A DNA stretch of 64,000 bases from Uloborus plumipes (taxonomy: Eukaryota > Arthropoda > Arachnida > Araneae > Uloboridae), in assembly GCA_038373865.1 (NCBI GenBank), contig JAXGGA010003009.1:46422-110421 (forward strand), given 5' to 3'. The first letter of the stretch is position 1. Every line of letters starts with the position of its first letter. The notes beneath the pieces are model-generated. The model made no database searches and was not told the origin of the DNA. It was given only the letters and a program-made list of their open reading frames with translations. A program made the position numbers and the translations under genes. Below, piece after piece: positions 61,101 through 64,000 of the stretch.

Positions 61101-62652
61101 AAAAATATTAAAATACTTTCAAGATGAAAAAGGACTGAAACCTCAACAGAGGGAGCAATTTTCGTTGACTATAGATCATTTTTTTAATGAATTCTTTTAT
61201 TAATTATAAAATTAAAAAATAATACAATAAGTTCATTTAAGATAGCAATATGTCAAAATAACTTCCAACAATCAAAAATATTAAAACACTGACAATATGT
61301 CAAACAAACGAAGCGATTTTACCAGAATCGCAGGTAAAATGTAACATGTAAAATGGGGAGGAAAAAATTAAAAAAATATTAAAATAAATAATTAAATGTG
61401 ATAACCTAAGGTAGCATATGTTAATGTAACCTAAAATTTTCAAATATTAAAATATTTGCACGATGCAAAAGGATTGCAGGCTCAATCACATGAACCAGTT
61501 TTCCGCGAAGTACGCGCTCAGTGCTGAAATATGACGACGTTTAGGCTCTCGTTTTAACACATGTATCGATGGATTTTAAAGGAGCCTAGTAGCTGAAACT
61601 TAGTTGTGTGAAAAAAAAACACTGAAATAGATGAAAAAACTGTAGAAAACGTACGATTTTACACATTTACTGTACGATCATACAATAATGCAAAAAACAC
61701 GTACATTGTACGGCCAAAATGTACAAGTTGGCAGGTATGCACTCCAGCTCTTAATTCATGGTGAAAAAGAAAGAAAAAATAACTAAAACAGTTTTTTAAA
61801 AATTAAGGACTTTTTAAGGGTTTTTAGGGACCTTAATTTTGCTTGATAAAATTAAGGGTTTCTTAAGGGTTTTTTAAGGAAGTACGAACCCTGCCAGTGA
61901 CAAAAGACTTTTAATAGTTTTCTATGACTTAATTGTAGTTGTCGATTTATTGTTTTGAAATGATCTGTAAACAGTAAACGCTCAAACAGAAAATAAATGT
62001 TAAACTTCTACATGATAATACAAGTTTCAATTCATTGCGAGCCCTAAATGTTCTGCGATTGACCCAATTTTCGGTTTACCAATTGATTTTGCTTAACCAA
62101 ACAAGAGCAAGAATGTGGAAATTAGTATTTACGTTTATTGATTTTACTTTATTTTTCTTGTATCATTTTAGAAAGAAAAATAACACCAAAAATGACAACA
62201 GTAAGAAAAAAAAGAAACTATATAGATATAAATATTACCAGATTCATGCTTGTTCATTAATTTTAGCTTGTCAGTTTGTACTGATAAAGCTGAAGGTCTA
62301 AGAATTATTTTTGGAGCTGACGTAGATATACCAGAAGCATCTGAAACATCAAGGACACAAGATGAGATCAATTAAAGTTTCTAAAAAATTAAATACAAAG
62401 TGTAAAAGATTGTCTTACCTGAATTTCCTAACTTTAATGTTGGAGGAGCAACAAGAGGCCTTGATTCTAAAATTTAATTATAAACGGTTAGTTAAAGTTT
62501 AAATCATGGATTAAAACAAAGTAGACAACACTAAAATAACAAATATTTTTCACACAAACCTTTATTATCAGTGCTATCAGCAATACTTCTAGTTGGGGTG
62601 GAAGTTTTAATCGCAAATGGATTGTATGTTAAACGGGACATGCCAACTATTC
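25685..62652 (-). CDS. RANBP3: RANBP3, Ran-binding protein 3 (nine exons seen, 5' partial)
   Basis: Family role: RanBP3 is a nuclear cofactor of the exportin CRM1. It binds RanGTP through a Ran-binding domain (RanBD), promotes export complexes, and is reported to help export Smads and beta-catenin. Seen here: exons 62652-62560, 62466-62419, 62340-62239, 54114-53895, 35091-34974, 32218-32100, 30276-30162, 27970-27834 and 25990-25685, about 418 codons. All junctions are GT/AG and in phase except 53895 to 35091. The C-terminal half matches vertebrate RanBP3 clearly: ITGEEEESNVLQ, CKLFAFDKTNMNWLERGRG, VMRTQGSLRVVLNTK, then QGVKVFLVMAQPKDAEQLF and an acidic, Ser-rich tail. The N-terminal exons are low-complexity, with 'PPTLKL' and 'ILRPSAL' as in the family. 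A phase gap implies one missed exon. A likely poly(A) signal on the minus strand is at 24952-24947. RANBP3L is a possible alternative name for this arthropod orthologue. Confidence 0.9.
26169..26728. mobile_element. Foldback element in a RANBP3 intron
   Basis: 'AAAGCAGGTCTAGTGACCTT / TTTAGATTAT..CATGTCTG' at 26170-26210 is inverted at 26675-26725. Inner pairs include CAATCGGCAGGACAGATAAA (26283) with its inverse near 26600-26622. The A/T-rich spacer includes poly-A and poly-T runs. About 560 bp, non-coding. Confidence 0.7.
27834..27970 (-). CDS. RANBP3: RANBP3 exon h, Ran-binding domain
   Basis: A 137-nt exon with acceptor CTTATAG and donor CATG|GTAAGA. It reads (V)MRTQGSLRVVLNTKVWPGM, then SVEHPSHKTVRLTAFDPQGV and KVFLVM. 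This corresponds to the vertebrate 'RLVMRTQGSLRLILNTKLW' segment. Confidence 0.95.
28262..28575 (-). mobile_element. tRNA-derived SINE, copy 1
   Basis: The minus strand reads GGTGGCCTGAAATTAGTAAG-GCATCGGA (A-box-like), then GTACCGGGTTCGATCCTAGC (B box). A body with 'ATTAACGGTGGCTTGGGCAC' and 'CAATACCTCTAGGGGTCTGA' follows. Both blocks match the SINE at 55546-55850. It sits inside the 27971-30161 intron of RANBP3 and is in the same orientation as the gene. Confidence 0.7.
29315..29968 (+). mobile_element. Internally deleted Tigger-type transposon in a RANBP3 intron
   Basis: The ends CAGTAGCCCCTCTTTATATC and (inverted) CAGTAACCCCTCGTTATATC lie between TA dinucleotides (29313-29314, 29969-29970). 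Total 654 bp. It keeps only the 3' end of a transposase gene. The right ~155 bp recur at about 53636-53770. Confidence 0.88.
29488..29715 (+). pseudogene. Tigger transposase C-terminal remnant
   Basis: The frame reads SSEFAEVPSYVTASMKEAVD, then ...HFRSLIASGRQVLKDKSRQ and the ending TTLDSYFTKTIG. The '...KQTTLDSFF' terminus is characteristic of CENP-B-like Tigger/jerky transposases, in which it follows the DDE domain. The DNA-binding and catalytic parts are deleted. The open frame extends left to 29425 only by running into terminal sequence. Confidence 0.75.
30162..30276 (-). CDS. RANBP3: RANBP3 exon g, Ran-binding domain
   Basis: A 115-nt exon with acceptor TTTCAG and donor GTAG|GTAAGA. It reads INCKLFAFDKTNMNWLERGR, then GILRLNDREHNGYLHSR. 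The 'W.ERGRG.LRLND' motif is the RanBD core and contains the Trp and Arg-Gly residues of the family. Confidence 0.95.
31225..31700 (-). pseudogene. hAT transposase C-terminal (dimerisation) remnant
   Basis: On the minus strand, with frameshifts and stops, the frame reads LPHGNADVERGFL, then TSNFLTNNRSLFEASINGTQ. Next come MPDTKDFIKKRWSGHKSYLL and GRGKEKRIQAEQKRKKELRK. 'GNADVERGFS..K..LTNNR' is the hAT dimerisation-domain signature. Weaker homology continues to about 31890. It lies in the RANBP3 intron 30277-32099. No element ends were found. Confidence 0.75.
32100..32218 (-). CDS. RANBP3: RANBP3 exon f, start of Ran-binding domain
   Basis: A 119-nt exon with acceptor CTTCATAG and donor CAG|GTAAAA. 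It reads (E)NLTKSLTESAKEYESKQVK, then RKFDEVAIITGEEEESNVLQ. The 'ITGEE.ESNVLQ' string is characteristic of RanBP3 and corresponds to VITGEEAESNVLQ in vertebrates. Confidence 0.92.
32266..34318 (+). mobile_element. Cluster of 'CTAGC..CCCGGCGTTGCCC' repeat units
   Basis: Unit starts at 32266 (CTAGCTTATTATCCGGCGTT) and 32660 (CTAGCTTTATACCCGGCGTT) match. Unit ends near 32655 and 34315 read '...ACAAACATAC...TATATAGA' and '...ATTGATATAGATTTG'. 'TTATTTCATGCTAAAATGAA / ATAGGTGAGCCT' occurs at about 32310 and 33958. 'CTCTGATAGGAGGA'-type words repeat inside. These are tandem or nested copies of one arthropod repeat family, possibly an RTE or Penelope tail. They are in an RANBP3 intron. Confidence 0.6.
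34974..35091 (-). CDS. RANBP3: RANBP3 exon e
   Basis: A 118-nt exon with acceptor TTTACTAG and donor AAG|GTATTT. It reads NYDSHVEQPSSPIDAHNLTF, then EEAALQKEELEKMEQQNQE, an acidic helical stretch before the Ran-binding domain. It leaves one base (G) that completes Glu with the next exon. Confidence 0.8.
35265..36895. mobile_element. 1.63-kb foldback element, GGGTCATTCC family, 4-bp TSD
   Basis: Arms 35265-35950 and 36205-36895 are inverted copies (about 690 bp) around a ~250-bp spacer. The ends GGGTCATTCCA lie between TTTA (35261-35264) and TTTA (36896-36899). The inner arm tips begin CAGTGGCGTAGCTAGGGGTT, a word common at transposon ends, so an inner element was probably captured before the arms formed. 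Non-coding. The family recurs at 43990-44914 with ATAT duplicated. Confidence 0.88.
36903..36985. mobile_element. hAT-like element end
   Basis: CAGGGATAGCCAACCTGTGG, then CTCATGTG, resembles the 'CAGGGGT.GCCAACC...GGCCC' ends of animal hAT elements. No partner end was found, so the extent is unknown. Confidence 0.4.
38520..38770 (+). promoter_or_regulatory. Paired CRE/YY1-like sites in the palindrome end repeat
   Basis: TGACGTCATCAAAGATGGCG occurs at about 38574-38593 and TGACGTCATCAAAGATGG again near 38735-38752. TGACGTCA is the consensus CRE, and AAGATGGCGGC matches the YY1 initiator consensus. The sites lie in two direct ~150-bp repeats at the element end and are mirrored at about 46660-46860, where one CRE is mutated. 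Promoter activity is inference. Confidence 0.4.
39272..39572 (-). pseudogene. Left-arm copy of ORF Y (frameshifted)
   Basis: Inverted counterpart of 45858-46184. It splits into two frames: MKTYQLSTQYLDQTTGVHFT, and MYEIFGENWYIIRLVYVEKI, with the tail SSTTSATHH. The break lies near an oligo-T run at 39505-39511. Confidence 0.6.
40145..40390 (-). pseudogene. Left-arm copy of ORF X (disrupted)
   Basis: Inverted counterpart of 45143-45427. It contains MPVFPCNKTQNACTTTRKAG and RSSDVEELFQYEPSENCSLL. A stop lies upstream ('DRSS*ILKAI') and a frameshift follows NCSLL. Confidence 0.6.
40690..42310. repeat. ~135-bp tandem array (about 12 units)
   Basis: The motif CGCAGAACTTCAGTGACG recurs, decayed, at about 40702, 40771, 40911, 41037, 41173, 41309, 41449, 41584, 41719, 41854, 42071 and 42211, mostly 135-140 bp apart. 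Each unit also has 'TTCTGCGGGCCTTCACATTT' and 'GAGAATCGCGGGGACGCAAG'. The inverted TTCTGCGG/CCGCAGAA pair echoes the subterminal CGCAGAACA words of the host transposon. Frames with 'FCPQNFSDD' are repeat artefacts. Confidence 0.85.
43140..43188. repeat. Poly-A followed by (CA)n
   Basis: A run of about 28 A is followed by about 19 bp of CA repeats, immediately left of the hAT insertion at 43211. Confidence 0.9.
43211..43974. mobile_element. hAT non-autonomous element, 'GGGATGCACCGATTAATCGG' family copy 1
   Basis: The ends TAGGGATGCACCGATTAATC and its inverse lie between perfect 8-bp duplications TACGCAAG (43203-43210, 43975-43982). Subterminal CCGATTAATCGG palindromes occur in clusters at both ends. 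764 bp, non-coding. Other copies are at 50364, 57703 and 12641. Confidence 0.93.
43990..44914. mobile_element. GGGTCATTCC family element, 4-bp TSD
   Basis: The ends GGGTCATTCCAACGAAAATG-GTACAAATC and (inverted) GGGTCATTCCAGAGAAAATG-GTACAAATC lie between ATAT (43986-43989) and ATAT (44915-44918). The ~40-bp terminal repeats are good; the interior is not palindromic, unlike the relative at 35265. It lies only 15 bp from the preceding hAT copy. Confidence 0.8.
45037..45140. repeat. Central hairpin of the long palindrome
   Basis: TATTAAAAAAGTTTTATA..TTTTTCATTGTATCTTGTGAAG (45037-45079) faces its inverse (45097-45140) around a loop of about 17 nt. This is the centre of the 3.9-kb palindrome, left on the right side of the inserted element. 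Confidence 0.85.
45143..45427 (+). CDS. Arm ORF X of the long palindrome, unknown
   Basis: Opens MTVLNTIQEEESHDSSSSIL, continues KTQNACTTIRKASKKKSNSQ and ends FMLRLQIGAL with TAA. Past the stop, KELEKSYGNTREETLFDEKS continues in frame, so the stop may be a mutation or the ORF may be spliced. The other arm's copy (minus, 40390-40145) has an extra stop after 'DRSS' and a frameshift near its end. I find no known domain. It may be a transposon gene or a captured host fragment. Confidence 0.35.
   Translation: MTVLNTIQEEESHDSSSSILKAILPVFPCNKTQNACTTIRKASKKKSNSQPHIMIRKLLVRSSNVEELFQYEPSENCSLLNEQEFMLRLQIGAL
45858..46184 (+). CDS. Arm ORF Y of the long palindrome, unknown
   Basis: A 108-codon frame containing CLYEIFGENWYIIRLEYVEK, then IRESAKEYVVQVIRKGSLCK, and ending PPSSATSATHH. 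The mirror copy in the left arm is minus 39572-39272 with one frameshift. 'WYIIRLEYVEKIRESAKEYV' looks like genuine protein, but I do not recognise the family. Both copies read outward from the palindrome centre. Confidence 0.4.
   Translation: MLIILTETKMKTYQPSTQYLDQTTGVHFTLKNSSSLCLYEIFGENWYIIRLEYVEKIRESAKEYVVQVIRKGSLCKFLDELRIIAYDHVKNIGLENLPPSSATSATHH
46987..47637. other. No gene seen; G-rich runs
   Basis: Holds a G-tract near 47091-47104 and poly-purine stretches near 47590-47625. No repeat ends or coding frames were recognised. Confidence 0.4.
48480..49760 (-). pseudogene. hAT (DUF4371) transposase pseudogene
   Basis: Read on the minus strand with many stops and frameshifts. The N-terminal part reads KAHGAAYRKKAAEKRRKELL, then ...SSSEEN. 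The middle part has WHHED and FEVPPVMSTL, then FDPFLKIHSSAS. Next is EELIDLMGKKVLETNLQEVK, followed by ESKYFSIIVDSTADVN and ISVGVLVKMHN. 'IDLMGKKV...I..AKYFSIIVDSTPDVSH' is the signature of ZMYM-type hAT transposases with the DUF4371 domain. The C-terminal half is missing or unreadable. Confidence 0.8.
49866..50264 (-). mobile_element. Possible solo LTR
   Basis: On the minus strand the segment opens TGTCAATATTTGG and has a TATA-like GTATATAAATAGCGGCCC at about 50145-50128. Downstream are AATAAA-type signals (about 49890). This TATA-to-poly(A) layout resembles an LTR. No clear target duplication or internal region was found. It could instead be the promoter region of the surrounding hAT element. 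Confidence 0.35.
50364..51078. mobile_element. hAT non-autonomous element, GATGCACCGATT family copy 2
   Basis: The ends TAGGGATGCACCGATTAATC and (inverted) TAGGGATTGCACCGATAAGC lie between TTAAAAGT (50356-50363) and GTAAAAGT (51079-51086), 7/8 identical. The interior is collinear with 43211-43974. Non-coding. Confidence 0.9.
51927..53036. other. No gene seen
   Basis: AT-rich intronic sequence. The missing RANBP3 exon could lie here or anywhere up to 35092, but I could not identify it. Confidence 0.4.
53037..53357 (+). other. Unidentified 106-codon open frame
   Basis: It contains FCIESKTLTKSERQQVGVIL, then VKENRRLLSDNLLVQKRFVL and QRKEDLTGTSFLQQIKGIRK. The hydrophilic, low-bias composition is more protein-like than neighbouring frames. 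No domain is recognised, no splice-consistent partner was found, and it opposes RANBP3 in the same intron. It may be a decayed transposon or retrocopy piece, or chance. Confidence 0.2.
53636..53770 (+). mobile_element. Tigger 3' end fragment
   Basis: CTAATGTACGAATAAATTAA ... TTGTATGTTGGATGG ... GAGGGGTTACTG is collinear with the right end of the Tigger copy at 29315-29968, with a deletion in the subterminal part. The left end is absent. Confidence 0.75.
53895..54114 (-). CDS. RANBP3: RANBP3 exon d
   Basis: A 220-nt exon with acceptor CATTTAG and a strong donor GAGCA|GTAAGT. It is hydrophilic and serine-rich (GQKQDGKENSSDESNVLKEA ... SPSKTFSVQDILDKQKKNPG). It ends two bases into a codon, while the next exon I can find (35091) begins at a codon start. 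An intervening exon of length 3n+1 is therefore required. In vertebrates the FVFGQN motifs lie in this part of the protein. Confidence 0.7.
54520..55465. mobile_element. 'CCATGACTTTCC' inverted-repeat element
   Basis: The right end, inverted, begins CAGGGTGTCGGCGCATATGG-AAAGTCAGGG. The left end reads GTATCTGCTCAACCTGGACT-TTTCAATTCCATGACTTTCC. CCATGACTTTCC words repeat near both ends. This is a common arthropod hAT-like end. The flanks TACAAACA and TACAAAGT are a possible decayed 8-bp duplication. Non-coding interior. Confidence 0.6.
55546..55850 (+). mobile_element. tRNA-derived SINE, copy 2
   Basis: The head is tRNA-like: GGCCGTGGTGGCCCGATGGG (A box region), a TCGGA/TCCGA anticodon-like stem with loop CTCGTG, and GGACCCGGGTTCGATCCCAG (B box). 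The body ends 'GACCCTGGAGGGTGAAATAA' with A-rich tail AATGAAAT. It shares head and body blocks with the minus-strand copy at 28262-28575. Its head differs from a working tRNA (6-nt anticodon loop). Confidence 0.85.
55860..57207. other. No gene seen; short direct duplication
   Basis: A ~50-bp segment, AGTTACATTGAAATTGCAAT..CATTAAAAATTTCAATTAGTAC, is tandemly duplicated at about 56455-56555. Otherwise AT-rich intronic sequence. Confidence 0.5.
57899..58706. mobile_element. piggyBac-like MITE (TTAA)
   Basis: TTAA flanks both sides (57895-57898, 58707-58710). The ends are CCCCTAACAGGGG and (inverted) CCCGTAACGGGAGG. Palindromic GCGGTCTC..AGACCGC words occur subterminally (57940-57958, 58503-58521, 58675-58692). 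TTAA duplication with CCC termini fits piggyBac. 808 bp; I do not recognise transposase in the 73-codon frame inside. Confidence 0.85.
59065..59240. mobile_element. Tigger/pogo-type MITE, copy 2
   Basis: 176 bp, flanked by TA (59063-59064, 59241-59242). It matches 13067-13242 along its whole length with scattered substitutions. It is inserted in the hAT copy 3. Confidence 0.92.
60310..61893. mobile_element. hAT-like 'CAGGGTTCGTACTT' element
   Basis: The left end CAGGGTTCATACTTATTTTT and the right end (inverted) CAGGGTTCGTACTTCCTTAA. 'AATTAAGGACTTTTTAAGGG' recurs at both ends in inverted sense. Flanking 8-mers do not match well. 'TGTCAAAATAACTTCCA' repeats inside at about 61078 and 61251. The interior resembles no transposase. 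The end sequence is typical of many arthropod hAT elements. Confidence 0.6.
62239..62340 (-). CDS. RANBP3: RANBP3 exon c
   Basis: A 102-nt exon with acceptor GTTTCAG and donor G|GTAATA. It reads (D)ASGISTSAPKIILRPSALS, then VQTDKLKLMNKHES. 'ILRPSAL' resembles the 'VLRPAVL' patch of vertebrate RanBP3. It splices in phase to the exon at 54114 across an 8.1-kb, transposon-filled intron. Confidence 0.75.
62419..62466 (-). CDS. RANBP3: RANBP3 exon b
   Basis: A 48-nt exon with acceptor AATTTTAG and donor CAG|GTAAGA. It reads ESRPLVAPPTLKLGNS and is in phase with both neighbours (one base carried at each side). 'PPTLKL' recalls the 'LKPPTL' patch of vertebrate RanBP3. Confidence 0.75.
62560..62652 (-). 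CDS. RANBP3: RANBP3 exon a (most 5' exon found)
   Basis: Acceptor TTTTTCAG precedes the exon and donor G|GTTTGTG follows it. It reads (G)IVGMSRLTYNPFAIK, then TSTPTRSIADSTDNK. It needs one base carried in from an earlier exon, so it is not the first exon. I found no start codon upstream in the window. Confidence 0.75.
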
Positions 62653-63655
62653 CTGAAAAATGAAATGGAAAAATATATTTATAAAGCTATCTTATTTAAA
62701 ACTGATTTATAGAAAAAAGAACTGAGTCAATACTTAAATAAAATCTAGCAATTGTTCACTGATAAAGACATTTAAAGCAAAATAAAATGAAAAACATAGC
62801 AAAGCAACCTGCAAAATAGACTATTCTATTCTAATAAAAGCTACAAAATTTACTCTTTCCTTTATTTTACCAATAATAACTTAAACCAACATGTTGATTT
62901 GGCAAAATGTCAAGCATTTTACTGAGTCATTGTAATGCTCATCAATAAAGCATAGACTAACAATGAAATCTCTCCCTCTATAGAAACAAAGGGAACTAAT
63001 GTACAAATGCTCTAAAAGCTGGGATAAATTCAGGCTGAAAAGTATGAAAGTTTAAAGGGAAAAGTTAGATTTCAACAAAGAACAAAGAAAAATCAATCAC
63101 AGGAGAAATTTTCAATTACAAACCAACATGATATAGAACTTGAGAGAAACGCAAACTTAGATAGTAAAATATAAAGATTGATTTTAAAACAGTTAATGTT
63201 AGAAAATGAAAGACCTGGCCAGCAAGAAAGCAGAAAGGAAAAATGCTTTAAAAAATGGTTTGACCCATAATGAATTGTCGCACTGACAGTGATGAATATC
63301 GAAACCTTAACTAAGAAAGTGTCTCACATTCAAGAATATACTGTGTACTACAAAGTAGACAGAAGATTTGGTGATAGAATCCTCTAGATAATTTTTCTTT
63401 TGTCTAATGCTTTAATCTTTATCTACAGAAACTTCAGATATAATTTTTCTTCTAATATTTTTAATCTTTACCTAAGATACTGATACAACTGTTGAACCTT
63501 TATTCTCTTTTTGCATCCATGCTAACTGTTTAAGTAGGACTTTCAAAGTATTAGGAATAAATGCCTACCAATCGTATTTTGCTACCAAAAATTTTGATTT
63601 GAAACCTAGAATGCCAACCCTAGGCATTCACCCTAATTTGATGCCTTATGTCAGG
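62653..63655. other. No exon recognised upstream of RANBP3 exon a
   Basis: The phase of exon 62652-62560 demands an upstream exon. None with acceptable splice sites and RanBP3-like content was found in this kilobase, so it probably lies beyond the window. Confidence 0.4.
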
Positions 63656-64000
63656 GGTCCCCTTGACGCGCTATAGCGCGTAAAATACGCCGATTTCAGG
63701 AAAGGGACTCAATGCTTTAAACTTAGCACGTCCTGCGGGACGCGCTAATATTCGTCTTGCGGGACGAAAGTGTAAAATTTAGGTGATGCGGATTATCTAT
63801 GCTTTTTTTCAACCAATGCGACCTATGACGACTTCGTTGTCTGTAATGTTATGTATTTTACACAGCCTGAATCTATAATGTTGTTTATTTTTGATTATAT
63901 ATTAAAAATTATTGTTTCACCTTATTTATTTATTTATTTTTCTGCGGAGTGCAGGACCCGCTATTTTATAAGTGGACCCACTTTTTCAAAAGCGGTGGGT
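63656..64000. mobile_element. Start of a hAT-like element running off the window
   Basis: CAGGGGTCCCCTTGACGCGC, then TATAGCGCGTAAAATACGC, resembles 'CAGGGGTC' hAT ends. GC-rich inverted words (GACGCGCTA, TAGCGCG) and 'CCTGCGGGACG' repeats follow. The other end is not in the window. Confidence 0.4.

Noticed and set aside
1..64000. Other short open frames (60-115 codons) across the window
   Set aside because: Most have Phe/Ile/Lys/Asn-rich composition expected from AT-rich non-coding DNA, or are antisense shadows of repeats.

Overview
The window is AT-rich, gene-poor eukaryotic nuclear DNA, most likely from an arthropod. An arachnid is a guess from the mix of transposon types and is not proven by the sequence. 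It has spliceosomal introns with good GTAAG donors, tRNA-derived SINEs, a LINE tail, and DNA transposons of the hAT, Tc1, Tigger/pogo, PIF-Harbinger, piggyBac-like and Mutator-like kinds. I saw no prokaryotic or viral genes, CRISPR arrays or rRNA.

The one gene I can name is RANBP3 (Ran-binding protein 3), on the minus strand. Nine exons run from 62652 down to the stop at 25685 and their splice phases fit. They carry the conserved acidic 'ITGEE..ESNVLQ' segment and the whole Ran-binding domain. The 5' end lies outside the window or was not found. The phases also show that one short exon is missing between 53894 and 35092, probably the FxFG-containing one. Two other terminal-exon candidates are weaker: 105-186 (plus) and 5946-6210 (minus).

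Nearly everything else is mobile DNA, most of it in the RANBP3 introns or left of the gene. Positions 1-24900 hold a two-copy cloverleaf-forming repeat, a TA-flanked 1.1 kb inverted-repeat element, a 3.4 kb element bounded by 'AGCAGAATACT' ends with another element inside it, a 176-bp Tigger-type MITE, a foldback palindrome, a LINE 3' end, a decayed Tc1 copy, and a 1.3 kb Mutator-like foldback inserted in the Tc1 end. Positions 25-35 kb hold RANBP3 exons with a foldback, a SINE, a Tigger derivative, a hAT tail and retroelement-like repeats in the introns. Positions 35-53.9 kb form one giant intron. It contains a 1.6 kb foldback and a 3.9 kb near-perfect palindrome (38431-46981) that was later split by a 4.6 kb hAT-like insertion. 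It also contains a decayed DUF4371-type hAT transposon inserted in a minisatellite-bearing element. Positions 54-62 kb hold a 'CATGACTTTCC' element, a SINE, a nest of Harbinger containing hAT containing piggyBac-like and Tigger MITE, and a further hAT-like element.

Target-site duplications read directly from the sequence resolve the insertion order at several loci. The strongest candidates for new biology are the cloverleaf repeat at 222-292 and 7595-7667, where two of its four helices show compensatory changes, and the set of long-armed palindromic transposons from apparently unrelated families.
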